A stretch of DNA of 64,000 bases from Darksidea phi (taxonomy: Eukaryota > Ascomycota > Dothideomycetes > Pleosporales > Lentitheciaceae): assembly GCA_030770425.1 (NCBI GenBank), contig JASJFT010000051.1, forward strand, positions 62,001 to 126,000. The letters are read 5' to 3'. A program made the translations under genes and the position numbers. Shown piece after piece: positions 30,294 through 40,561 of this stretch. Position 1 is the first letter of the stretch; each line of letters opens with the position of its first letter. Under the pieces are notes generated by a model, which saw only the letters and a program-made list of their open reading frames with translations, made no database searches and was not told the origin of the DNA.

Positions 30294-32813
30294 CTATTTA
30301 AGACCCCGGGCGGCCTGTCGTGATGTAGATTTGATATTGATGATATATAGATCATGGATATCACTAGAATCCACATCTTCTGAAAGTGATAAAGTCAGGG
30401 ATTTGTCAATCGCACAAGACAGACAACATCCACCAAAATTCTCAAAAAGATAGCAGCCGACCGCGAGAGAGCGCGCTACGTTGATTTTTTCGTTACCTTC
30501 TAGGACCGAAGTAACGTGATATGTCAACCCCGAACCGTTCGCCGACTTTTTGCCATGGGACAAGGTTTGCCACCGGATCAAGAGGTCATCAAAATTGTAT
30601 AGCTTAATGTCGCCTCTCGGATGTTTGGTTTGCATTTCTTTGGCTTTGTGTTCGCATTCGACGATAGGAATTGACGCAGCAGGACGAATCATTGTGTCGA
30701 CTGGACTGACTATTCGGACACTGTTTTCGGAGCGTATTCCGAGGAAGACACGGTACAAATCCTGAGCCACCGAGACAAGCATTACTTCCTCATCGAGTAC
30801 GGAATCATCCGCGGTAACTTTGAGGGTGTTATTCAAAGGCTCCGTCGACTTTTCAACTCTTCGGCTGTAGCTGCTCGTGTCCTCCGTGTGCTGGGTTTGG
30901 ACAATGGCAAACTTTTCCATAATGCCCCAGAACTGTTGATGGCCTCCTAGATCTCGTAGTGCACCGATTTTGCCTTCCGTTTGGATGAATCAGAAGCAGC
31001 GGTATATATCGTGCTCCGCCCTTATGTCCAGCCAAGGGGCTATGACTGCTAGATTTCCGTGTTGTATTGCAGCGTATGCGACCCCAGCAGATTCATTGTC
31101 CACGGCCATTTCTTTGAACGGGCATCCGAGATATACGCAAGCAGCGAGGTTAAACCATGAATCCCACCGTATCTGATTGCGCTCCAATACTTCGTAGTAG
31201 ACGCGCGACACTCCTTTTAGGATAGAATCCGGATGTCGGACGCCTGAAACATCTGAGGCACCGAAGGAGTCCGCGATAGCATGGCTTATCAACAAGAGTA
31301 CCAGTGACACAGCAGTTTGAGAGAGGCAACCAGATGGAACTGAAAATCCCGCTGTTTTGTCACCATTGTTAAATTCTGCCGAATGCTTCCACCAGCGACA
31401 TTTGGTACAGAAGCAATGTGTCTTGGCCTGAATAACCAAGTCTCGCAGAATTGGGAAGCTTGCGAGTATGTCTTCGTACAAAATGTCCACACGTGAACCA
31501 TATCCTACGAACTTGTTGGACCCACGTGAAGGCTGAGTCCAAGAAGCGTTCTCAGACTCGTCCAAATGATTTTCCACGAAAGAGCAGTCATTTATATCCG
31601 GAGGAGCGTAGACTGTGTTCGCTGCGAGCGCTTTGCCTAGTTGACGGTTCAGGATCGAAGGACTTCTTCCTAAGATATCACCAACAGTGAATGGCGCATT
31701 TTCTCTTTCAGGAAAGTCCAGTGTTTTGATCGGAAAGTTGAATTCCTTTGATTCGTCCGGAATCATCAATGGGATTGACATCAGCCAGTTGACCATAAGT
31801 TGCGCTGTCTGAAGAGCCGCAATTCTTGTCTGTTCGGGCAATACAGATTTTGGCAAATCGTACGTTCTGCCTACGTCGTATAGATCCTTGCGTGTCTTTG
31901 AGGTATCTGGAATGTCGATTGAGCTCGGGTATGAACCGTTGAGAAACTCTTCAAAGGAACCTTTTATGTCGCTGAACAAACGAAACGCGTTGTTTCCACG
32001 GTTGCAGTCTTCATCGGTGTTGCAATATGTCTTGACTTTCAGTTCAATGATCCGTTCAGACTCATCCGAGCGCTTCTCGTACAGCAGTTTGCCGCTCACG
32101 GAAACAGTAAGCGTGCCATGGAAGTGTAGCATGAGCCATACCATGAGATTTTCCAAGAGATGATCCATCTCGACAATGACCTTGTCTCGGTACTCCTTCA
32201 ACTCATGAATGACTACGCCAAACGTATCCGCTTCTAGACGATGGCCCTTTCGACACACTTCATTTAGCTGCTCCGGTAGCTGTTCCGTGCTTTTCCCAGA
32301 GTTGACGACATTGAACCAAACACTGTCGATGATTTTATCAATAACCGATTTGATTTCCACACAGCTTGCCAGGTATTTTAGCTCATATGCTGGCCGCCCA
32401 TGGTGCGCCGGATCTTCCCGCAGTATCATCATGCACACAGCATCTGAAACGAAGCGATTGTTGTGGAATTGCATCAAGCAAGCCGTAGTCGATATAATCC
32501 ACGCCAGATGTGGGTCCTTCACCATAATTCTGCCCAATGCGCCACTTTGTTGAATGGCTAATGGCCAAATGTGCTTCGTGGTCTCTGTATTGACGATGGT
32601 ATTGTAGAAGTCTTGACCACACTTGTTGGCATAGATGAGCCCTCGGGCCCTGGAAAGGCATACTTGCAGTTCGTGCCTGTTGATGCGTTCAAGGGCAAGC
32701 CATTGCCCAATCTCGATAAGGCCCTGGGTGACCGACGAAGCCTCTGTGAGCGCTCTGGCTAAGTCAATGACTCGCCCCGTCAAGTCGAGGCTTCGGCTCG
32801 TGAGCTCTGCCAT
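30294..32813 (-). CDS. Large conserved hypothetical protein with one in-frame TGA
   Basis: ATG at 32813 opens a frame that runs 607 codons, meets TGA at 30990-30992, and then continues open in the same frame for another 230 codons to 30294 (about 839 residues in all). I do not recognise the family. It has an alpha-helical N-terminal region (RVIDLARALTEASSV), a Cys motif HCFCTKCRWW in the middle third, and a segment with CCLSCAIDKS near the end. No GT..AG pair with the right phase removes the TGA, so it is a nonsense mutation, a sequencing error or a true end with a coincidental open tail. The codon change is not in the CpA context expected from RIP. It lies tail-to-tail with the HET gene, 285 bp away. 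Confidence 0.6.
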
Positions 32814-32911
32814 GGCAGTGATGAAAAGAACTTTGAGCTAAATTCGTGACAGGAAAGAGTTTCCACAGGTAACACTGATATTGCTTTCATAACCTACAGA
32901 CATTATGCGCG

Positions 32912-32986
32912 CTAGGCAGCATGGCCAGGGCTGATTCTAGGCAGCATGGCCAAGGCTGATTCTAGGCAGCATGGCCAAGGCTGATT
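32912..32986. repeat. 25-bp tandem repeat, three units
   Basis: The unit CTAGGCAGCATGGCCAAGG plus CTGATT is repeated three times. Only one base differs, in the first unit. Confidence 0.95.
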
Positions 32987-33251
32987 TAGACCGCAAGGCT
33001 TAAGATGAAATCAACCCGTTTGCCAAGACTATACACAGCCACAAGCTCCAAATAAATTACGCCACAATGATTGATTCGGCGGCAAAAGACCGCCTTACCA
33101 CTACTTGGCGTAATAATTCCCCATATACTGTACCACTGTTTCCAATACACTACCACACATGTGGCCGTGCATCGGAAATGGACCGAAATACCACTGTTTC
33201 TGACCCAAATGCCACTGATTCTGACCCACTAAAATTTAGCGATCCCGTGCT

Positions 33252-33455
33252 AACAGGCGGCTGCCCCCTGGCTTTTGCGTGGTTGTCATGGGCGGTTGCT
33301 CCCTAACTTATGGGCGGTCGCCCCCCAGCTTATAGGCGGTCGCTCCCTAGCTTATGGGCGGTTGCTTCCCCGGCTTATGGGCGGTCGCTTCCCCAGCTTT
33401 TGCGCGGTCGCTCCCTAGTTTATGGGCGGTCGCTCCCCAGCAGCTAGGCGGTCGA
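33252..33455. repeat. 22-23-bp GC-rich minisatellite, about eight units
   Basis: GGGCGGTCGCTCCCTAGCTTAT-like units recur every 21-23 bp from about 33290 to 33450, with a degenerate start at 33252. The arrays vary mainly by T/C changes. Confidence 0.9.
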
Positions 33456-33759
33456 CAGCCCTTGCGCGTCTAATGCGATTTAAGGCTCAACGCGTTCTGA
33501 CGCGAATGCCTTGAGGAACGAAAGGCTACTAGGGAGCTGCACCCCTCAAAAACTGTAGCCACACTCTGTACGGCCACACCTCGTGTTCGTTATGTATTTC
33601 GCCTTCGTCACATATGCCTTGCTTTAGTAAAGTGTGGATGAAGTAGGTATAGCGCGCCTAAAATAAGCCTAGCGTGGATGGAATCTTACCACCAAGTTCC
33701 CGTGACTTATAGCTCAGGCCGCTACGTATGTCCTCTCGTGGAAACTATCCGCATCTAAC

Positions 33760-33795
33760 GTCCCTCCCTGCGTGGCGAAAACCCCCTGTGCCGAA
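33760..33795 (+). repeat. 36-bp repeat, left copy of an inverted pair
   Basis: GTCCCTCCCTGCGTGGCGAA, then AACCCCCTGTGCCGAA. It recurs in reverse orientation at 39584-39620. The pair brackets the solo LTR and the membrane HET gene. Confidence 0.8.
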
Positions 33796-34090
33796 GTGAA
33801 TTTTTTGTTTAGGCACCTCAACTCTTTCTGCGCAATTCTACCAAGTTATAATTAATTCTTTATTATTCTTTAGACATTTCTTCTTAGGGAACTAGTGTGT
33901 AGCAAAAATACAACGCTCTTGATCATGCTGTTGATGGCACTTTTTAAAGCATCTAGAATCACATTAGATTTGCACCCCTGCTGCACCACGACTATCTTCA
34001 AAATTTTAAACTTCGGAGCATTGGATTGATGGTTCCATTATGAAAGAAGATAGCTCTAAGCTTTAAGGGCACTCAGCTCTTGAAAGTATA

Positions 34091-34560
34091 TGTTACGAAA
34101 CAAAGACCGGCTCACGGAGCACAGGAGAGCACGGTGCGGGAAGAAGTATTTCTCCAGGACGCTAGGTGAGGCCGGCCAACAGCGGGGCTGCAGATAATTA
34201 CGGGTCACGTGACAAGAGTGATCCCGCCAAGGCTCAGAGGTCCGGGAGCAAGAGCGATCCCTGGGAGCAGAGTGATCCCAGGATCACGACGAACTCAGGG
34301 AGCATGGAAGAATCAGAAGATGTATTTAGACTGATGGAGGATCTCCTTTGTGGCCTTTCTGATTCTTCGTAGTCAAAGTTCGATACTGTCTGCTCTTTTG
34401 GAATTGCCAGTTACAGTAGTTAGTCTATTCGTTATAGATTAGGTTGTTTTGAACCTTCTCCGTTGATCTTTACTCAAGCACACACCAAGCACCTCACGTG
34501 GTGAAGACAGAAGTCCACCCTAACCCGGACCGGACCTCGGCAAGTATACCCCGTGTAACA
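34091..34560. mobile_element. Solo LTR of a retrotransposon
   Basis: The 470-bp segment begins TGTTACGA and ends GTGTAACA, so its termini are the inverted pair TGTTAC/GTAACA expected of LTRs. It is flanked by GTATA (34086-34090) and GTATG (34561-34565), a 5-bp target duplication with one transition. There is no internal retrotransposon coding region on either side, so it is a solo LTR left by recombination. A 68-codon frame inside it is probably incidental. Confidence 0.65.
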
Positions 34561-35283
34561 GTATGCACTCCGGATTTATCCGTGCGAAGGGGTCTGGCAG
34601 TGTGTCTTGGCAGTATGTTTAACGCGCTTACGCAGTGCAGTATCGAATATTTCGCTAATAGTCGTATTATATTCTACGCTATGCCTTACTGACTCACGGT
34701 GTGGCGCTCTGCTAGAAACATCTCTGGGCGGTCACGTGATGCTAATTTTGGCAGCCGAGCGTGTGACACCTCGTTTTCGCCAAAGATTGCAGTGTAGAGT
34801 TTGGATGCCGTAGTATACAAGGGGGCAGACGAGAAGTGGAGAGCAGTGCACAGACAGAATTTGTATAGAAAATTGTTGATTTTTATAGACTTCGATAAGC
34901 CACTAATTACCACAAGGTTACGGGTTTAGACGGAAGGGGCCGCAAAGAGTATGTAATTAGCTGGTGCGTCCCATGGTCGGACAAAAAAATATTGAGGCTT
35001 GCGCCACACGGCTTCTCAGCCCATTTGTCACGTCATTTCCCAGCCCCTTCAGGGGTAAGGTCCGGACCTTGAATTGTAGTATTCTTCACACTGTTTGAAC
35101 GACTGGTTTTACCTTTACTATGCTACGATCGATACTGCATTTTACGTCTTCCTATTCTCTCGAAGAGTTCCCTGTTGTGCATCATTAGACTCATATTGGA
35201 TTCCAGCCACCATCTACGAACTTCGAGTCTGCACCGCCCCAATAGTTCGAAGCTGTTTCAGACGAGGCTGTTACCGAATTCTA

Positions 35284-37716
35284 ATGGAAGAAAAGACGCT
35301 TCATTTTATCTTACTTGCGATTTTCCTCCATGTCTTCCGATCCTGGAGCTACAGTGCAATGGCGTACGGCCTGTTATCCTTCCATTTTATCCGCATGTTT
35401 AAGGATAATGAGTACATCAAGTCCAGATCAAACCCGTACGCCTTATGCACATCCATGGCTTGCGCTATCGTTCCTCTAATACCTGGAAACTTTACTAGCG
35501 TGGTCGTCATGGATTTGTTCCTCAGCTTTCTCTTGCCATTCTGGAAGCACTCCTTGAACTGCGATCGTCCGCATGTGGATAATCTGGGCGATTTTATATT
35601 GGGTGCAATCCCTAGGACCGCATATGTCATTGTGGCTGTTTCTCTTTCACACCTACCAGCGCTCTGGACCATTGCTTGGACTATTCTATTGCACCCGACG
35701 ACATCCTTGACGGCGATTCTTGTCATCCCACTCTGGATACTTTTCCCCAAAAAGGCAACATGGATTGTTCGAGGACTTGTTCACCTTTATTCGTGTACCT
35801 TCTTTGCTTTCCACACGGGTTGGTGCATATGCCTTACGAATTTGTTTAGTTTGGTCGAAGCATACACCATGGAAATTCTCAAGACACCTCAGCCTTCTCT
35901 TCCTCAATACGTCTACAAGGAATTACAGCATACCACCAATATACGACTTATCAAACTATACCGACGAGTTCCATTTGCACGGTTACGCTGCGAGCTAGTT
36001 GAGGTCAGCCTAGCGGCAGCGCCTCCTTTTCAAGCAGTTTCCTACACCTGGAACGGGGAGATACCAACGCATAGCATCATCGTTACAGATGGCAAGCTTA
36101 GGGATGGCAAGCTTCTAGTCACGCAACAGGTGCACAAAATTCTGCACTATTGGTGCTCTTTCTTAGAGAATAACTTCTTCTGGGTGGATGCTGTGTGCAT
36201 CAACCAGGAGGACTCCGAAGAGAAGAGCAACCAGCTGTCTATAATGCGAGATATCTATCGAACCGCATCGCGGGTCATTGGTTGGTTAGGTTTGCCAAAC
36301 GAGGTGCCTGAGCCGTGGCTGACTCATGAATTTTTGATGATGGTGCTCGCTCGACGCAACGTTTATGGTCACTCAGTCGCCGAGTTTACAAGAGATATCC
36401 TCACTGGGAGACTCCCCGAGCGAGGACGCATCGCTGTGGCCAAACTTTTCAACCACGCCTGGTTCAGACGGACGTGGATAGTGCAGGAGGTTGCGTATGC
36501 ACAAAAACTTCACATCTTCTATGGCGGTATGGTCATTGATTGGCAGGATCTGGTTGACGCGGCTAATGTCATGAGCCATCATAAACTAGTTGGTCTTTTT
36601 CAAGGTTGGGAGGGAGATGTGATATCGACTAGTTATGAAAAGAGAAGACAATTCGGACTGTCAAACACTATCCTCATGGCCAGAATCAGATCGAGAGTAT
36701 CACGGTCGGCGCTATACTCGCTGGGCTACGCCCTCGCCAATTCGGCGGGTTTGGATTCAAGTCATGAACACGATAAGGTTTATTCTCTTCTCGGACTGAC
36801 AACAGCTCACAGCCATGTCGAGGTGGACTACACAAAACCTTTCGCCAGTGTCTACCATCAAGTCGCCTGTTATATTCTCGAGGTTGAGAACTGCATATGC
36901 ATACTCAAATTTGCAGGGCTTGCAGTAGGCAGTTTTGATGACGTGAAGGAGGAGGAAAAGCCACCTACATGGGTTCCAGACTGGCGACACAAAGAAAAAT
37001 GGGTAACCCCCGTCGGTTTTAATGGGGTATGGACACAGGCCACTCCAAGGCCGCTGGTGCAATTCACATCAGATCGGCGTATTATCAAACTCCTGGGTGC
37101 TCAGGTAGACCGGATCAAGTGCCTCGGCGCCGTCTTGGAAGAAGAATTTGAATCGCTTTCGTTCAATACGACAGATGTAACCCACTTCGAACGCCGTCTC
37201 CGATATTATATCACCTTCATAGAGCATATGAGGTCACTCGCCCGTCAAAACGCCAGAAATCCATACTTCCGCCACCGAAGTGGTTCGTTAGAGTCATTCG
37301 ACGAGGCATTCTGGCACACCATCACATGGGGTTCCCTGGAAGAAACGGATAAGGAGAACAAGCCTACTGTGGCGGATTTTGAAAGACTGTTGCGAAGCGT
37401 CGATCAGGGTGTGGACTTGCACCTCGACCTGAAATTTCCAAACAACTTTGCAATCGTCAATGACACAATCACATTTATAAATTATGTGGGTCCGCTTGCC
37501 GGCAAACAACGTCTGGCAGTTACAGCTTTGGGAAGTCTTGCACTTGTGCCACATAAGGCAAGTATAGGAGATTTGGTCTATTCTGTGAGTGGCATGGAGA
37601 CACCCTTGTTGCTGGAGGGGAGGAAAGAGCCACGAAAGCTTGTAGGTAGTTGCTACGTTCATCGTTTAGCGGAGACGTGCCCGCCAAGCCAGATGAAAGA
37701 GTTTAGTCTAGCGTAG
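35284..37716 (+). CDS. HET-domain protein with N-terminal membrane region
   Basis: This intronless gene encodes 810 residues from ATG 35284. The frame is open further upstream to 35095 but without ATG. The first 200 residues contain several hydrophobic segments (FILLAIFLHVF, ACAIVPLIPG, VVMDLFLSFLLPF, YVIVAVSLSHL, SLTAILVIPLWILF, then a Cys/Leu-rich stretch), predicting a multi-pass membrane anchor. The HET domain follows (about 248-395) with FQAVSYTWNG, NNFFWVDAVCINQED and IMRDIYRTASRVIGWLG. Next come WFRRTWIVQEV, a helical region with KVYSLLGL, and the usual C-terminal QRLAVTALGSLALVPHKASIGD. The HET part resembles the common HET-6/TOL-like class; the added membrane region is less usual and suggests a membrane-localised recognition protein. 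Solo LTR and minisatellites lie directly upstream. Confidence 0.9.
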   Translation: MEEKTLHFILLAIFLHVFRSWSYSAMAYGLLSFHFIRMFKDNEYIKSRSNPYALCTSMACAIVPLIPGNFTSVVVMDLFLSFLLPFWKHSLNCDRPHVDNLGDFILGAIPRTAYVIVAVSLSHLPALWTIAWTILLHPTTSLTAILVIPLWILFPKKATWIVRGLVHLYSCTFFAFHTGWCICLTNLFSLVEAYTMEILKTPQPSLPQYVYKELQHTTNIRLIKLYRRVPFARLRCELVEVSLAAAPPFQAVSYTWNGEIPTHSIIVTDGKLRDGKLLVTQQVHKILHYWCSFLENNFFWVDAVCINQEDSEEKSNQLSIMRDIYRTASRVIGWLGLPNEVPEPWLTHEFLMMVLARRNVYGHSVAEFTRDILTGRLPERGRIAVAKLFNHAWFRRTWIVQEVAYAQKLHIFYGGMVIDWQDLVDAANVMSHHKLVGLFQGWEGDVISTSYEKRRQFGLSNTILMARIRSRVSRSALYSLGYALANSAGLDSSHEHDKVYSLLGLTTAHSHVEVDYTKPFASVYHQVACYILEVENCICILKFAGLAVGSFDDVKEEEKPPTWVPDWRHKEKWVTPVGFNGVWTQATPRPLVQFTSDRRIIKLLGAQVDRIKCLGAVLEEEFESLSFNTTDVTHFERRLRYYITFIEHMRSLARQNARNPYFRHRSGSLESFDEAFWHTITWGSLEETDKENKPTVADFERLLRSVDQGVDLHLDLKFPNNFAIVNDTITFINYVGPLAGKQRLAVTALGSLALVPHKASIGDLVYSVSGMETPLLLEGRKEPRKLVGSCYVHRLAETCPPSQMKEFSLA

Positions 37717-39164
37717 ATTCTAATTACTACCATAAGCTATGCAACAGCTACTTGTTGTAATAAGACTTGCTCACAAGCGAGATCGAACTTTGTTGTACCT
37801 GCTCTCGAACGGAAGCCGATTTCGCTAGCGACTCTAAAGTTTTAATGACAGATGCTACTTCGAGATGTGTCTTTGCTGACTGCTCCGGAGTCGGATCGTC
37901 ATATGACGAGCGTCCGCATAGCCATTGTCCTAACAGTCACAAGCTTGGTTTACTGGATGACTTAAGTAAATTACGCCATGATGATTATGTACAGCATGCG
38001 AGGCTGTTTTGCACTAGCCGGAAGCGGTAATCGCCTTGGCTGGAGGTACTGATCGGGCGTGGCGACGTTGCATGAAATGAGACAATAGACTGAAAGTTCC
38101 CAGTGTTCGCACCAGCGCAAATATCGTAGAGCAGCTTACCGGGCCTATTGGCACCCGAGGCGTAAGAATAATCAAATCAAATCAAATCAAATCAGACGTT
38201 GCATGAATTTGCGGGACACATCAGACATAAGGCTGAAGATGATTTTCTAGCATTATAGTAAGGCTCTAACCCTCCCCCAGGAGCTTGGGCCACTACCCGG
38301 CGTGACGTCACGTTGGCTCCTGGGCTAGCTGTGTTTTTCGTGATTCTAATCACCTCATTGTGTTTCAATGTTTCGACATCTCACGCAACAGTACAGGCAG
38401 CAACTATACGATAATAATAGTTCCTAATTTACTAATAATATATATAGATAGTTAAACGCGCCAATAACCTACCCCCTACGCCATCGTTCGTATCGTATCT
38501 ACTATGGACACCAGCTCTATCTTCCACGTCAGGTATTAGTTCCTTCGATAGTCTACTAAGAAGGCCGATTCCTCCTTCCTTAACTATCTTCCCTATATAA
38601 GCCTATCCTCTAGCCTACACAGACGGAACAGCTACCTCTCGACGAAACGCCTATCCTCGTTATACAGGGCCTCGGACAGGAACATATTATAGGCAACTAC
38701 TAATAGCTATACGAGAATCCTATCGCCGCTCGTTCCCTCGAATATATCTAATATATAGTTGGTTTTATACTAATAATTATTATAATTAAGGAGCCCTATC
38801 GGTAGTACCTCCCGCCTGTAGCGCCGGGGACGCTCTACCGCGATATTTAAAAGGTTTAGAACGCTATACTCGAATAGCCTATTCTACTCTAGTTCCTACT
38901 AAAGGTCCTACTAAAGGACTAGGCGAACGATCGTTAGCGAAGATATACAGTTGGTGGGTATTAATATAAGGAAGCTAGCTAAGGATAAGAGATAGATGTA
39001 GTAAGTAGGATACTGGTATCATCGCGGGTAATTTTTATACTGTAGGTGGTAGTATTGGTGCGCTAACTTCTCGCTACCGCTGTTGGTCTCCCAACGCTCT
39101 GTGGTTCGGCATTACATGTCATTTCTCTTCCAGCGCCTCAATATTCGAAACATCACCTCGTCGG
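37717..39164. other. AT-rich repeat-decayed intergenic DNA
   Basis: An (AATCA)5 microsatellite lies at about 38169-38193. From 38400 to 39020 the sequence is TA-rich, poor in CpA and full of stops, the composition expected of a transposon destroyed by RIP; no protein family can be read in it. Confidence 0.6.
38169..38193. repeat. (AATCA)5 microsatellite
   Basis: Five exact 5-bp units. Confidence 0.95.
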
Positions 39165-39314
39165 TATCTCAGGATCGATAGTACTGTGTATAGCTCTACA
39201 GCTCTATTATCGTGTATAAGGTATGGGTATAGCACCTCTACTATGTACAAACTCCTACTATATTTCGTGCGGACCTTCTAAAGAGACTCCCACTATACAA
39301 ATCCAAATCAAATA
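39165..39314. repeat. Dispersed ~140-bp repeat, copy 3
   Basis: Same orientation as the copies at 1971 and 20132, and closest in sequence to copy 1 (TCGTGTATAAGG, GGGTATAGCACCTCTACTAT). Confidence 0.85.
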
Positions 39315-39583
39315 GTAAGGCTCTAAATCTTGGATAAGGCCTTTTTATGAGCGCTAAGAGTGGTAAGAGCTTGATGGTGGTGCTGTAGGAGTGGAACGCT
39401 GTTTCGACATGAATGAAGGCTCTCTGTAAAGGAGGCGCTACAACAACGGTGCGAAATTTTTAGATGGTAGAGGCCTACGAGGTTTAGGACCAGCCACAGC
39501 ATATGACCTATACAGAATTATGGCAAACATTAAACGTGCGCATAGATTTTGAGTTGCTTGAAGCTGAAGTACCCCTCATACTT

Positions 39584-39620
39584 TTCGGCACGCGGGGGTT
39601 TTCGCCACGCAGGGAGGGAC
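39584..39620 (-). repeat. 36-bp repeat, right copy of an inverted pair
   Basis: This is the reverse complement of 33760-33795 with one inserted base and one or two changes. See the left copy. Confidence 0.8.
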
Positions 39621-39835
39621 TTTTCTCTGCTCTGTCTAGAAGAACGTTGATATTGATTTTGTGTTAATTTTGCTGATTAAAGCTGCTCGTCTGGAAAGGA
39701 CCAGCCCCCCGCCTCTGCCTCCACCACCCGAATCGTAGGATTCATTGTCCAGTTGACTGCATGTTATTCAACCTACGGCCTTCGTTATATGAAAGCCCGC
39801 ATCTGCTACTCTAGCAGTATTCTCCATTCATCCCC

Positions 39836-40320
39836 TCATTGCTTCCATCTTAACCAGGCAGCATAGGAGTAGCCGTTGCCGCAAGATGGACAAACAATGT
39901 TTCGGTTAGGATTTAGCCAGGCAGTCATGAGCTTGCAGCATCCACCGCACATATAAGTTGCTGCGCCAGGCTGTGGTTCCGGTCGATGGGCAATTGCCTT
40001 GACCAAATCCCTTCCAAAATCGCCATTTTCCTCCATAATGCTCTCAAAGTCTGGACAAGCAAGGAGTGGTTTCAAATGGTCTTTGCTGAGCTTGACAGTA
40101 ATATCGCGAAGTCCTCGGTCGCTTAGCGGAGTAGATTAGTAGACGAAGCCGATCGTAACTAAAAAGTAAGGCGAATTCCAGTCACTATATGCGGCCGTTT
40201 GAAACTTTCCGCGAGCCAGGTCCTTACGAGACTTGATGTTGTATTTTTCGGCTATTGCGTAAACCTGGTCAATGATAAAGTCTTGTGCATTATTAATTAG
40301 CTATCATTACAGTGGCGAGC
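39836..40320 (-). pseudogene. Degenerate BTB/POZ-type gene, C-terminal part
   Basis: The minus strand reads VYAIAEKYNIKSRKDLARGKF, as in the helix after fungal BTB domains (Y.LADKYD...L..LA..KF). A TAA stop follows at 40136-40138, then in the same frame STPLSDRGLRDITVKLSKDH. The end is a zinc-ribbon-like tail, CGGCCKLMTAW and CPSCGNGYSY, stopping at 39836. The N-terminal BTB core is not found upstream. It is therefore a truncated, nonsense-bearing relic. The BTB assignment rests on the helical motif only. Confidence 0.55.
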
Positions 40321-40561
40321 GGAATCGGTTTCCGGTTTAGCACTTCGATATGTTCCCACCGCACGGTCCTCTGGACAAAGGTACTCTCTACTTTGGGTTA
40401 GCGCGCTGCATAGGTAGCTCCGTAATCAATTCTGGTTTCTATATACGGTAACGAACTGCGCCATTCAACTTTTAAGGATGTGAAGCTCCGGGCTTGCGGC
40501 ACGATCCCGTGATCTGAACGTCTGGTATCGAATAGCCAGATCTGGATAGATCTGGCCAGAC

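Larger units (their letters stand above)
32814..35283. other. Repeat-rich intergenic region
   Basis: This 2.5-kb region holds a 25-bp triplicate, a 22-23-bp minisatellite, one half of a 36-bp inverted pair and a solo LTR, each listed separately. No gene is seen. The open frame continues 5' of 35284 without an ATG. Confidence 0.7.

Noticed and set aside
34166..34372. 68-residue frame with SGSKSDPWEQSDP-type repeats
   Set aside because: It lies entirely inside the solo LTR and has no homology that I can name.
35095..35283. 63 extra N-terminal residues for the membrane HET protein
   Set aside because: The extension begins at TTG and has no ATG. The first ATG at 35284 gives a sensible start.
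1971..39314. Regular 18-19 kb spacing of the dispersed repeat
   Set aside because: Only three copies and two unequal intervals; no reason to see more than chance.
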